Shown here piece after piece: positions 49,449 through 57,785 of a stretch of 64,000 bases of DNA. The stretch is from contig NZ_JAXOUF010000011.1 in assembly GCF_034424805.1 (NCBI RefSeq), positions 62,001 to 126,000 on the forward strand, in the 5' to 3' direction. The stretch's first letter is position 1, and every line of letters starts with the position of its first letter. Made by a program: the position numbers and the translations under genes. The notes under the pieces are model-generated. The model was not told the origin of the DNA and did no database searches. It saw only the letters and a program-made list of their open reading frames with translations. The DNA is from Labrys sedimenti. GTDB taxonomy: Bacteria; Pseudomonadota; Alphaproteobacteria; Rhizobiales; Labraceae.

Positions 49449-50774
49449 TCACGCCGTCCAGAAGCGTGCGGCCTCGCCACGCGAATGTTCGTCCAGCGAG
49501 CCCTCCCACATCACCCTCGCGCCGCGCACGATGGTGCCGACCGGCCAGCCGGTGACCTCGACGCCGTCATAGGGCGTCCAGCCGCATTTGGAGGCGATCC
49601 ACTCGTTGCGGATGGTTTCCTTGCGCTTGAGGTCGACGATGGTGAGGTCGGCGTCATAGCCCACCGCGATGCGGCCCTTGCCGGCCATGCCGAAGATCCG
49701 GCACGGGCCATGGCTGGTCAGGTCGACGAAACGCTCCAGCGACAGCCGGCCCTGGTTCACGTGGTCGAGCATCACCGGCACCAGCGTCTGCACGCCGGTC
49801 ATGCCGGAGGGCGAATCGGGATAGGACTTGGCCTTTTCCTCCAGCGTATGGGGCGCATGGTCCGAGCCGAGCACGTCGACGATGCCTTGGCGGATGCCCT
49901 GCCAGATGCCGTCGCGATGGCCGGCGTCGCGCACCGGCGGGTTCATCTGCACCAGCGTGCCCAGCTTCTCATAGGCCTCCGGGCCGGCCAAAGTGAGATG
50001 GTGGGGCGTGGCCTCGCAGGTCACCAGGCGCTTATGCGCGCCGAGGAAAGGAATCTCGTCCGCCGTCGAGATATGCAGGACATGGATGGGCGCGCCGGTC
50101 TCCTCGGCGATGGCGACGAGCCGCCGCGTGCAGTTGAGCGCGGCCTCGACATCGCGCCAGACCGGATGGGAGGAGGCATCCCCCTCGACGCGCAGGTCAC
50201 GCCTCTCGCGCAGGCGATATTCGTCCTCCGAATGGAAGGCGGCGCGCCGGCGCGTACGCTTGAGGATCTCGCGCACGCCCTCGTCGTCCTCGACCAGGAG
50301 CGAACCGGTGGAAGAGCCCATGAACACCTTGATGCCGGCTGCGCCCGGCAGGCGCTCCAGTTCCGCAACGTCAGGGGCATTCTCACGGGTGCCGCCAACC
50401 CAGAAGGCGAAGTCGCAATGCATGCGATGCGTGCCGCGGCGGACCTTGTCGGCCAAAGCCTCCGGCGAGGTGGTGAGCGGATCGGTGTTCGGCATTTCGA
50501 ACACGGCGGTGACGCCGCCCATCACCGCCGCCCGCGAACCTGATTCGAGGTCTTCCTTGTGCGTCGGCCCCGGCTCACGGAAATGCACCTGGCTGTCGAT
50601 CACGCCCGGCAGGATGGTGAGTCCCGTGCAATCGATCACCTCGCCGGCGCTGGCCTGCGACAGATCGCCCAGCGCCGCTATGCGCCCGTCCTTCACCCCG
50701 ACGTCGCCGCCATGCCGGCCGTCCTGGTTGACGATTTCGCCATTGCGGAAGATGCGGTCGAAGGTCTGGTGCAT
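49449..50774 (-). CDS. Dihydroorotase (class I type)
   Basis: 441 aa amidohydrolase. Metal ligands appear in VIDSQVHFREPGPTHKEDLESGS near 58-80 (HxH read as VHF with QVH), the carbamylated Lys/Asp area GIKVFMGSSTG near 145, AAFHSEDE, HVLHISTADE near 226, CEATPHHLTL and VLGSDHAPHTLEEKAKSYPD near 313. This pattern and PSGMTGVQTLVPVMLDHV are typical of dihydroorotase; the first metal motif reads SQVHFREPG rather than DxHxHxR, as in many alphaproteobacterial members. It makes dihydroorotate in pyrimidine synthesis, or could be a related cyclic amidase. Confidence 0.87.
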   Translation of the reverse strand: MHQTFDRIFRNGEIVNQDGRHGGDVGVKDGRIAALGDLSQASAGEVIDCTGLTILPGVIDSQVHFREPGPTHKEDLESGSRAAVMGGVTAVFEMPNTDPLTTSPEALADKVRRGTHRMHCDFAFWVGGTRENAPDVAELERLPGAAGIKVFMGSSTGSLLVEDDEGVREILKRTRRRAAFHSEDEYRLRERRDLRVEGDASSHPVWRDVEAALNCTRRLVAIAEETGAPIHVLHISTADEIPFLGAHKRLVTCEATPHHLTLAGPEAYEKLGTLVQMNPPVRDAGHRDGIWQGIRQGIVDVLGSDHAPHTLEEKAKSYPDSPSGMTGVQTLVPVMLDHVNQGRLSLERFVDLTSHGPCRIFGMAGKGRIAVGYDADLTIVDLKRKETIRNEWIASKCGWTPYDGVEVTGWPVGTIVRGARVMWEGSLDEHSRGEAARFWTA

Positions 50775-50913
50775 GGCGCTCTCCTCGATGACGAAGCTGA
50801 AACCCTGCGCTTTTCTCCCAGAGAGCGCCAGCTTTCAACCGCCAATCCGTCGCCTCTTCACGCCGCGCACAGGGATTGCCATATAGGAGAGGCTGAAACG
50901 GGACTGCCTTGCC

Positions 50914-51759
50914 ATGATCTATCTGCCCGACCGCGCCGTGCTACGCCTCAGCGGAGAGGATGCGCGATCCTGGTTCGCCAATCTCGTCACCTGCGACATC
51001 GCCCATCTCGAGCCCGGCCAGGGACGATGGGGAGCCTTGCTCACGCCGCAGGGCAAGATCTTGTTCGATTTCCTGGCGACGATCGGCCAGGACGGGCTCT
51101 ATCTCGATACGGATGCCGCGCTGGCGGCGGACTTTGCCAAGCGGCTCGGTTTCTATCGGCTGCGCGCCAAGGTCTCGGTCGAGATCCTGTCACCGGCCTG
51201 GAGCGTCTACGCCGCCTTGCCTCCCGAAAGTGTCGATATCGAAGGCGCACTCGCCTTCCCGGATCCCAGGCGCCTCGAACTCGGGCTCCGTATCCTCGCG
51301 CCTGTCGCCGCCATGGCGGGCGATACGGCCTCTGCCTATCACCACCGCCGCATCGAGCTCGGCATTCCTGAAGGCGGCAAGGATTTTCGTTTCGGCGATG
51401 CCTTTCCCCATGAAGTGCTGATGGACATGCTCGCCGGGGTCGACTTCAAGAAGGGCTGCTTCGTTGGCCAGGAAGTCGTCAGCCGCATGCAGCATCGCGG
51501 TACCGCGCGCACCCGCATCGTACCGGTAACGGCCAGCGCCCCGCTGCCGGCCGCCGGCACCGAAATCCGCATCGGCGACCGGCCTGCAGGCACGCTCGGC
51601 TCCTCAACCGGCATCAGAGGGCTGGCTCTGCTTCGGCTCGACCGGGTGGAAGAGGGGCTGGCTGCCGGTGAAGCCCTGGCGGCCGAGGGCCTTGCCCTGG
51701 CGCTCGACAAGCCATCCTGGTGGATCGGGCCGAGCGAGGCGCACAAGGCGACGGCCTGA
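50914..51759 (+). CDS. ygfZ: Folate-binding protein YgfZ
   Basis: 281 aa. It carries the family signature KGCFVGQEVVSRMQHRG near residues 175-192 with the essential Cys. The N-terminal LPDRAVLRLSGEDARSWFANLVTCDI is typical of the GcvT-like fold. YgfZ uses tetrahydrofolate to aid maturation or repair of certain iron-sulfur enzymes such as MiaB. Divergent from dihydroorotase; converges on the flavodoxin gene. Confidence 0.94.
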   Translation: MIYLPDRAVLRLSGEDARSWFANLVTCDIAHLEPGQGRWGALLTPQGKILFDFLATIGQDGLYLDTDAALAADFAKRLGFYRLRAKVSVEILSPAWSVYAALPPESVDIEGALAFPDPRRLELGLRILAPVAAMAGDTASAYHHRRIELGIPEGGKDFRFGDAFPHEVLMDMLAGVDFKKGCFVGQEVVSRMQHRGTARTRIVPVTASAPLPAAGTEIRIGDRPAGTLGSSTGIRGLALLRLDRVEEGLAAGEALAAEGLALALDKPSWWIGPSEAHKATA

Positions 51760-51773
51760 GCCTGGCACCCGCC

Positions 51774-52367
51774 TCAACCGGGATTGCAACCCCGCACGAA
51801 TTGCAGGGTCGTCTCGGCAACGCGCCGGCCAAGATGCCGTGCGGTGGCGAGGTCCGCTTCGGGCGGTGCCACCTCCGGCCCCTCATCGGTGTTGGACTGG
51901 GCGGCAGCGCCGAGGAAGAAGCCGAACCGATTGAGGTCGCTTTCCCTGCCCGTCGAGGAGCAGTTGCCCGGCGGCAGGGCCAGATTGACCCAATGCATGC
52001 CGTGCTGGGCGGCAAACAGGGCCATCTGCATCAGGGTTGCGAGCTTGTCGCCCGACCGTGAGCCCGAATTGGTGAAACCCGCCGCGATCTTGTTCTTCCA
52101 GCCGAGGCCTTTCGACATCACCGCATTCGAACTGGCTTCCTGAAAGGCCTTGAACACGGCGGATGGCCCGCCGACATAGGTGGGCGCCCCGAAGATGATC
52201 GCCTCGACCAATGCCAGCCTGTGCCAATGCTCCGGCGCTTCCTGCGCCGTCAGCAGCAGCGTGGTGACGTCGGGCAGCTGTGTCGCCCCCTGTTCGACGG
52301 CGAGCGCCTGGCGGGCGGTATGGCCGTAGCCGCTGTGATAGACGATGGCAATGGTGGCTTTTGTCAC
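51774..52367 (-). CDS. Flavodoxin-like NAD(P)H oxidoreductase (WrbA-like)
   Basis: 197 aa from GTG 52367, which overlaps the stop of the ECF41 gene (GTGA). The N-terminal FMN phosphate loop reads IVYHSGYGHTARQALAV; the second loop is IIFGAPTYVGGPSAVFKAFQEAS near 68-90; FTNSGSRSGDKLATLMQMALFAAQHGMHWVNL follows, as in WrbA and related flavin quinone reductases. The longer ATG frame to 52514 overlaps the sigma gene deeply and was rejected. Co-transcribed with and probably a direct target of the sigma factor. Confidence 0.85.
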   Translation of the reverse strand: MTKATIAIVYHSGYGHTARQALAVEQGATQLPDVTTLLLTAQEAPEHWHRLALVEAIIFGAPTYVGGPSAVFKAFQEASSNAVMSKGLGWKNKIAAGFTNSGSRSGDKLATLMQMALFAAQHGMHWVNLALPPGNCSSTGRESDLNRFGFFLGAAAQSNTDEGPEVAPPEADLATARHLGRRVAETTLQFVRGCNPG

Positions 52368-53272
52368 TGGCGGGTCCCTTTCGATGCAGGCCGGATCTGG
52401 TTCGCGGCGGTGCGGTCGATCACGAGGTGACCGAGTTTTTCCGGATTGCGACAGACATAGACCGCAGCAATCCGATCTCCCCGGACATCCAAGGCCGTGG
52501 TCTGGAGTTCGCATCCCCGTTCGAGCGTGACGAACCCCGGCAAGCCATTGACACTGGCATAGCGCAGGAGTTGCGACATCTGGGCGGAGAACAGCCTTGC
52601 CAAGGCAGCCATCAGCTTCAATGCGGCTTCGATGCCCATGATCGGGTGCGGAGGAGCGGCAACCTTGCCGCCTCCATCCGCCTGGATCATCACATCCCGA
52701 GCGAGCAGGGCTCGAAGCCCGTCGATGTCGCCGGTGCGCGAGGCGGTGAAGAAAGCGGCAGCAATTTCCTGCCCCCTGGTACCCTGCGGAGGAAGCCGAG
52801 GCCTTTCCGCCCGGATACGAAGGCGGGCTCGCCGCGCCATCTGCCGGCAGGCCGCGGCATCCCGGCCGATCGTCAGCGCAATCTCGTCAAAGGCGACCCC
52901 AAAGACGTCATGCAGCAGGAATGCGGCTCGCTCGGATGGGGACAAGCGTTCCAGCACCAGCAGAAGCGGCAAGATGATGTCCTCAGAGGGCTCCTCCTGG
53001 AGCAGGGGCTCCGGCAGCCAGGAGCCGACATAGGCCTCCCGCCGTGCCCGCGCCGATTTCAGCTCGTCCAGGCACAGGCGGGTCACCACCTGCCTGAGAT
53101 ACGCTTCAGGCTCCCGGACGAGGCTGCGATCAGCCTGCAGCCAGCGAATGAACGCGTCCTGGAGGACATCCTCGGCATCCGCGATCGAACCGAGCATCTT
53201 GTAGGCCAGGCCCTTGAGACGAGGCCGGAATGCGTTGAACAGGTCGGTGTCCTGAATGGGCAGGTCGAGCAC
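52364..53272 (-). CDS. ECF41-type RNA polymerase sigma factor with SnoaL-like C-terminal domain
   Basis: 302 aa. Sigma region 2 (FRPRLKGLAYKMLGSIADAEDVLQDAFIRW, about 15-44), region 4 (LERLSPSERAAFLLHDVFGVAFDEIALTI, about 107-135), then an SnoaL-like extension (about 165-300). The three ECF41 hallmarks are present: WLPEP near residue 85, DGGG in ADGGGKVAAP near 197, and NPEKL near 280. In this group the C-terminus itself controls activity in place of a separate anti-sigma factor. It drives transcription of a flavodoxin by overlap and probably of itself. Confidence 0.93.
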   Translation of the reverse strand: MLDLPIQDTDLFNAFRPRLKGLAYKMLGSIADAEDVLQDAFIRWLQADRSLVREPEAYLRQVVTRLCLDELKSARARREAYVGSWLPEPLLQEEPSEDIILPLLLVLERLSPSERAAFLLHDVFGVAFDEIALTIGRDAAACRQMARRARLRIRAERPRLPPQGTRGQEIAAAFFTASRTGDIDGLRALLARDVMIQADGGGKVAAPPHPIMGIEAALKLMAALARLFSAQMSQLLRYASVNGLPGFVTLERGCELQTTALDVRGDRIAAVYVCRNPEKLGHLVIDRTAANQIRPASKGTRQ

Positions 53273-53306
53273 ACCATCCTCTCCCGTTTGATCATCCTGC
53301 CCTCAA

Positions 53307-53334
53307 GACGAGATGGCGACCCAGGAATGTGACT
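53307..53334 (-). promoter_or_regulatory. Candidate ECF41-dependent promoter upstream of its own gene
   Basis: On the minus strand, AGTCACA (53334-53328), a 17-base spacer, and CGTC (53310-53307) lie about 35 bases above the ECF41 start. The published ECF41 promoter consensus that I recall is TGTCACA, about 16 bases, CGTC. The match is six of seven in the -35 box and perfect in the -10 box, suggesting autoregulation. Confidence 0.65.
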
Positions 53335-53546
53335 CCCGCCCAAACTAAATCTCGGCCGGCACCGTATTCCCACGCCGCCAGGCGGTCTTCCCCAACCCCC
53401 TGCTCTGCCCGTCTTGCTCCCATGGTGATTCCGGGCAATGCTGAGAAAGTAGTTTCATACCCGCCCGAGCGCGGGACTCTTCGTGAGTATGCCGGGCGTC
53501 GTGGTTGCAATGGCATGCTGCCGCCCTCAAGCGCGAGGATGCCTCC

Positions 53547-54137
53547 GTGAACCAGCCCCACGCCTTCGACCCCACCGTCCTCAGCCATGTCCGCACGGTG
53601 ATCAGCATCATCGTCGGTCTCAGCATGGGGCGACTGCTCACCGGCCTTGCCCGCTTCGTCCAGCATCCGCGCCAGCACAAGATCTATAGCGTCCACCTGG
53701 CGTGGACCTTCTTCATGCTGCTGCACGTCATCTCGTTCTGGTGGTGGGAATTCCATCTGGTCAATGTGCAGTGGACCTTCCCGCTCTATGGCTTCGTCGC
53801 CTTCTATGCGAGCGTGTTCTTCTTCATGTGCACGATGCTCTTTCCGGACACCATGTATGAATACAAGGGTTTCGAGGACTATTTCATGTCGCGCCGGAAA
53901 TGGTTCTTCGGCATCCTGATCGGCACCTTCTTTCTCGACATCATCGACACCCTCATCAAGGGCGGCGACTATGTCCAATCGCTCGGCCCGGAATATTGGG
54001 TGCGCATCGCCTTCTTCGTCGTCACCAGTGCGGCTGCGATCATCGTCTCGAACCAGCGCTTCCAGCTCGCCTTCGCCATCATCGCGCTGGTCGCCGAGAT
54101 CGGCTGGGCCCTCGGCCTCTACGACACGCTGACCTGA
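53547..54137 (+). CDS. Multi-spanning membrane protein of unknown function (196 aa)
   Basis: GTG 53547 has GAGGAT eight bases upstream. About five hydrophobic helices are apparent (VRTVISIIVGLSMGRLLTGL; WTFFMLLHVISFWWWEFHLV; LYGFVAFYASVFFFMCTMLF; WFFGILIGTFFLDIIDTLI; AFFVVTSAAAIIVSNQRF). It is unusually rich in aromatic residues. No recognised domain. It is divergent from the ECF41 gene across a 274-base gap and overlaps the convergent luciferase-like gene by 19 bases. Confidence 0.7.
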   Translation: MNQPHAFDPTVLSHVRTVISIIVGLSMGRLLTGLARFVQHPRQHKIYSVHLAWTFFMLLHVISFWWWEFHLVNVQWTFPLYGFVAFYASVFFFMCTMLFPDTMYEYKGFEDYFMSRRKWFFGILIGTFFLDIIDTLIKGGDYVQSLGPEYWVRIAFFVVTSAAAIIVSNQRFQLAFAIIALVAEIGWALGLYDTLT

Positions 54138-55129
54138 GCCGGCGCGGCGATCAGCTGCTCGGCAAGGATCTCATAGGAACGCTTGGTCTTCTCATGGTCG
54201 AAGATCATGTTGGTGGCGATGATCTCGTCGGCGCCGGTGCGCTCGACGAATGCCTCGATGCCCGCCTTGACGGTCGCCGGCGAGCCCACCACCGAGGCAT
54301 GGTTCATATGCTGCAGCGTCGCCCGGCCGATGGCATCGAGGGTCTCCTCGTAATTCTCGACCGGCGGCTGGATCAGGCCCGGCCGCCCGGTGCGCAGGCT
54401 GACGAAGGCCTGCAGCCGCGAACTCTGGAGGAAGTGAGCCTCCTCGTCGGTGTCGGCGGCGACCACGTTCATGCCCAGCATGACATAAGGCTTGTCGAGA
54501 TATTCGGAGGGCTCGAAGCGGCCGCGATAGATGGCGATCGCCCCTTCGAGATCGGCCGCCGCAAAATGCGAAGCGAACGCGAAAGGCAGGCCGAGCATGG
54601 CGGCGAGTTGCGCTCCGAACAGGCTGGAGCCGAGGATCCAGACCGGCACCTCAAGCCCCGCCCCCGGAACGGCCTGCACACGCTGGTCAGTGCTTGCCGG
54701 CTTGAAATAGTTCATCAGTTCGATGACGTCCCGCGGAAAGGCATCGATCTCGGCGTTGAGATTGCGGCGTAGCGCCTGCGCGGTGATCTGGTCGGTGCCC
54801 GGAGCCCTGCCCACCCCGAGATCGATGCGCCCGGGATGCAGGGCCGCCAGCGTGCCGAAGGCCTCGGCCACCATCAACGGCGCATGGTTGGGCAGCATGA
54901 TGCCGCCGGCTCCCAGGCGGATTGTGGATGTGCCGGAGGCGACATGGGCAAGCGCCACTGCCGTGGCGGCGCTGGCAATGCCCGGCATGTTGTGATGCTC
55001 GGCCAGCCACAGCCTGTTATAGCCGAGCCGCTCGACATGGCGCGCGAGGTCCCGCGAATTGTGGAGAGCCTGTCCGGCATTGCTGCCAACAGCGATGGGC
55101 GAAAGGTCGAGGACTGAAATCGGGATCAT
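54119..55129 (-). CDS. LLM-class flavin-dependent oxidoreductase (luciferase-like)
   Basis: 336 aa from ATG 55129. Bacterial-luciferase fold: ISVLDLSPIAVGSNAGQALHN, YNRLWLAEHHNMPGIASAATAV (about 37-58), RLGAGGIMLPNHAPLMVAEAFGTLAALHPGRIDLGVGRAPG (about 82-123) and ILGSSLFGAQLAAMLGLPFAFASHF near 178. These match the MsnO8/YhbW-like group that uses FMNH2 or F420. The substrate is unknown. The frame to 55342 was cut because the first 71 residues have no family match. Confidence 0.9.
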   Translation of the reverse strand: MIPISVLDLSPIAVGSNAGQALHNSRDLARHVERLGYNRLWLAEHHNMPGIASAATAVALAHVASGTSTIRLGAGGIMLPNHAPLMVAEAFGTLAALHPGRIDLGVGRAPGTDQITAQALRRNLNAEIDAFPRDVIELMNYFKPASTDQRVQAVPGAGLEVPVWILGSSLFGAQLAAMLGLPFAFASHFAAADLEGAIAIYRGRFEPSEYLDKPYVMLGMNVVAADTDEEAHFLQSSRLQAFVSLRTGRPGLIQPPVENYEETLDAIGRATLQHMNHASVVGSPATVKAGIEAFVERTGADEIIATNMIFDHEKTKRSYEILAEQLIAAPAQVSVS

Positions 55130-55307
55130 GAAAAGGGCACGACAAAATTCGATGACGATCGAACTAATATAGGGGCCTTTGCCGCCCTGGCAAGGAAGGG
55201 CTCGGAGAGCCCTCTCTCCTTGTGGGAGAAGGCATTTCACCCCCGGCTCGATCACGAAATGTTCTTCCCTCTTCCCGAGTCGGCTTTCGCCATGGCAAGA
55301 AGGCGGC

Positions 55308-55925
55308 ATGGAACGCACAGTCATTCTGCACGACGACGGCAAGTACCGTTGTCCCTGGCCGGGGCTGGACCCCTTCTACATCGCCTATCACGACGAGGAA
55401 TGGGGGGTGCCGGAATATGACGGCCGCGCCCTCTATGAAAAGCTCATCCTCGACGGCTTCCAGGCGGGACTGTCCTGGATCACCATCCTGCGCAAGCGCG
55501 AGCATTTCCGCAAGGTATTCGACGATTTCGAACCGGCCAAGATCGCGCTTTACGGGCCGGACAAGGTCGAGGCCCTGATGGCCGATCCCGGTATCGTGCG
55601 CAACCGCGCCAAGGTGGAAGGCACCATCATCGGTGCCCGGCTCTGGCTGGAAATCGAGGAACACCAGGGCTTCTCCCGCTATCTATGGGATTTCCTCGAC
55701 GGGCGCCCCCTGCAGAACACGCCGCGCGCCCATGGCGACGTCCCCGCGGAGACGGCGCTGTCGCAGAAGATCTCCAAGGACCTGAAGGCGCGGGGTTTCA
55801 AATTCGTCGGACCGACCATCGTCTACGCCTTCATGCAGGCGGTCGGCATGGTCAACGATCACCTCGTCGACTGCTTCCGCCATGCCGAATGCGCCGAGCT
55901 CGGCAAGGCGGGACATCCGGGGTGA
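55308..55925 (+). CDS. tag: DNA-3-methyladenine glycosylase I
   Basis: 205 aa from ATG 55308. It removes 3-methyladenine from alkylated DNA. The zinc-snap residues are visible: Cys in YRCPWPGLDPFYIAYHDEEWG (with His) near residues 13-33, and the final VDCFRHAEC with His and Cys; EKLILDGFQAGLSWITILRKRE is the helix-hairpin-helix part and NRAKVEGTI near 100 is characteristic. The gene begins a run of three (tag, HD hydrolase, phosphatase) with 2- and 5-base gaps. Confidence 0.95.
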   Translation: MERTVILHDDGKYRCPWPGLDPFYIAYHDEEWGVPEYDGRALYEKLILDGFQAGLSWITILRKREHFRKVFDDFEPAKIALYGPDKVEALMADPGIVRNRAKVEGTIIGARLWLEIEEHQGFSRYLWDFLDGRPLQNTPRAHGDVPAETALSQKISKDLKARGFKFVGPTIVYAFMQAVGMVNDHLVDCFRHAECAELGKAGHPG

Positions 55926-55927
55926 CC

Positions 55928-56536
55928 ATGGCACGCATGAAGAAAGCCGCTCCTCACCGGGCCTGGCAACGCATGCTGTCGGGGCGACGGCTCGATTTAC
56001 TCGACCCCTCCCCGCTCGACATAGAGATCGAGGATATCGCCCATGGCCTGGCCCGGGTCGCGCGCTGGAACGGCCAGACCCGCGGCGACGCCATCTTCTC
56101 GGTGGCCCAGCACAGCGTACTCGTGCTCGACGTGCTCGATGCGATGGAGCCTGCCCAGCCCGATACCGTGCGATTGATGGTGCTGCTGCACGATGCCCCC
56201 GAATATGTCATCGGCGACATGATCTCACCCTTCAAGGCGGTAATCGGCGAAAGCTATAAAAGCGTGGAGGCCCGCCTGCTCGGTGCCATCCATCTGCGCT
56301 TCGGCCTGCCGGCCGTTCCTCCGCCGGCGATCAAGGCGTTGACCAAGAAGGCCGACACCGTGGCAGCCTTCCTCGAAGCGACGCAGCTTGCCGGCTTCGG
56401 CATCGAGGAATCCTGCCGTATCTTCGGCGATCCACACCCCCTGCCCCGGCCGATGGACCAGGCACGGCTGGTGCCCCTGCCAGCAGCCGAGGCCCAGCAG
56501 GCCTTTCTCGACCGTTTCGCCCAGCTCTTCCGGTAA
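55928..56536 (+). CDS. HD-domain hydrolase (YfbR-like)
   Basis: 202 aa; the ATG follows the tag stop by two bases. The HD metal site is spread over ARWNGQTRGDAIFSVAQHSVL (His), VLLHDAPEYVIGDMISPFKA (His-Asp) and a later Asp in KKADTVAAFLEAT. MLSGRRLDLLDPSPLDIEIEDIAHGLARV is a typical opening of this HD family in Alphaproteobacteria. YfbR-type enzymes dephosphorylate deoxynucleoside monophosphates; the exact substrate is unproven. Confidence 0.88.
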   Translation: MARMKKAAPHRAWQRMLSGRRLDLLDPSPLDIEIEDIAHGLARVARWNGQTRGDAIFSVAQHSVLVLDVLDAMEPAQPDTVRLMVLLHDAPEYVIGDMISPFKAVIGESYKSVEARLLGAIHLRFGLPAVPPPAIKALTKKADTVAAFLEATQLAGFGIEESCRIFGDPHPLPRPMDQARLVPLPAAEAQQAFLDRFAQLFR

Positions 56537-56541
56537 CCGCC

Positions 56542-57051
56542 ATGCAAATCAATGTCTGTTCGCTCTCCCGCCTCGAAGCCACCGTCGCCACCACGGGCGC
56601 CCGCCAGATCCTGACCCTGATCAATGCCGGCACCAAGGTGATCCGGCCTGATACGGTCGAGGAAGACCGCCACCTTTTCCTGAGCATGAATGATATCGTC
56701 GAGCTCGCGGAAGAAGGGCAGATCCTGCCTGGCGAGGACCATCTTTCCCAGCTACTCGCCTTTGCCCGGGCCTGGGACCAAGCGACGCCGCTGGTGGTGC
56801 ATTGCTATGCCGGGGTCAGCCGTTCGACGGCAGCGGCCTTCACGGTCGCCTGCGCCCTCAACCCGACGCTCGACGAGCATGCGCTGGCGCAGACCATCCG
56901 CCGGCTGTCGCCGACGGCTACCCCCAACCGCCGCATCGTGGCCCTGGCGGATGTGCGGCTCGGCCGCAATGGCCGCATGCTGGCCGCCATCGACGCCATC
57001 GGCCGCGGCGAAGATTGCTTCGAAGGCGTGCCTTTCGCTTTGCAGTTGTAG
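56542..57051 (+). CDS. Dual-specificity/tyrosine-like protein phosphatase
   Basis: 169 aa. The catalytic P-loop VVHCYAGVSRSTAAAF near 89-104 has the CxxxxxR(S/T) motif with Cys and Arg intact; an upstream acidic stretch (LSMNDIVELAEEGQ) could hold the general acid. The rest is like small alphaproteobacterial PTP-type proteins. It is the last gene of the tag/HD/phosphatase run with a 5-base gap. Substrate may be phosphotyrosine, phosphoinositide-like or other; unknown. Confidence 0.85.
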   Translation: MQINVCSLSRLEATVATTGARQILTLINAGTKVIRPDTVEEDRHLFLSMNDIVELAEEGQILPGEDHLSQLLAFARAWDQATPLVVHCYAGVSRSTAAAFTVACALNPTLDEHALAQTIRRLSPTATPNRRIVALADVRLGRNGRMLAAIDAIGRGEDCFEGVPFALQL

Positions 57052-57242
57052 GGCGTATCGACAGGAAAGCGCCGCTCGGCAGCCCGCCAAAAAAGAGGCC
57101 CGGCGTCGAGCCAGGCCAAAGGAAGGTCAAACATCGCAATGCCGTCGAGGAACGGACAGCTCGATAGCGGCGACCATGGCGCAGGCCGATGACGGCCCGA
57201 TGACACGGAATGTGCGGCCTCCGCGACGGAGTGCCTCTGCCT

Positions 57243-57779
57243 TCAGGTTTCGCGCGGCCGGCTTGCCGGGGCCGCATAAGGCGAGCCGCCCACATCGGCA
57301 TAGAGCTCGCGATTGCGCCGCCAATCAGGGTGGTAGTTGCGCAGCATGAAGATGCGGAAGCGTTCGGCGGCCGAAGCTCGCGCTTGGGGCGTGGCATACC
57401 CCGCATCCTCGGCGGCCAGCGCTTCCAAAGCGCCGAGATCATCGGCGGCGATGCGCAGGCGCAGCAGCGAGAACTCACCGCTGACATCGCTTTCATGGCC
57501 GAACGCCCAATCCACGCCAGCGCCCTGCAGCCGCCGGACGGCCGTAACGAAGGCGGGATCGGCCATCCAGGCCGCGCGCCTTGCCTCATGCGCGGCCTCA
57601 AACCGGGCGACCTCTCCGGACGGCGGGTTGCCCTGCGTCCGGTCGAGCCAGATGTCGTCGACCAGCCTGCCATGGTTTTGTGGCTGTCGGTCGAGCCGGT
57701 TCGCGGCAAAGTTCAACAGGACGATTTCCGGCCTGAGACGCTGCAGGACGCTGTCGGGACAGGGCTCGATTTCAGCCAT
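57243..57779 (-). CDS. Protein of unknown function (178 aa)
   Basis: Starts MAEIEPCPDSVLQRLRPEIV and ends SPYAAPASRPRET. Charged, soluble, mainly helical, with LNFAANRLDRQPQNHGRLVD, AAHEARRAAWMADPAFVTAV and FMLRNYHPDWRRNRELY. No signal peptide or familiar motif. Its start lies six bases below the stop of the DUF2339 gene on the same strand, so it is probably co-transcribed. I cannot assign a function. Confidence 0.65.
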   Translation of the reverse strand: MAEIEPCPDSVLQRLRPEIVLLNFAANRLDRQPQNHGRLVDDIWLDRTQGNPPSGEVARFEAAHEARRAAWMADPAFVTAVRRLQGAGVDWAFGHESDVSGEFSLLRLRIAADDLGALEALAAEDAGYATPQARASAAERFRIFMLRNYHPDWRRNRELYADVGGSPYAAPASRPRET

Positions 57780-57785
57780 TCACTG

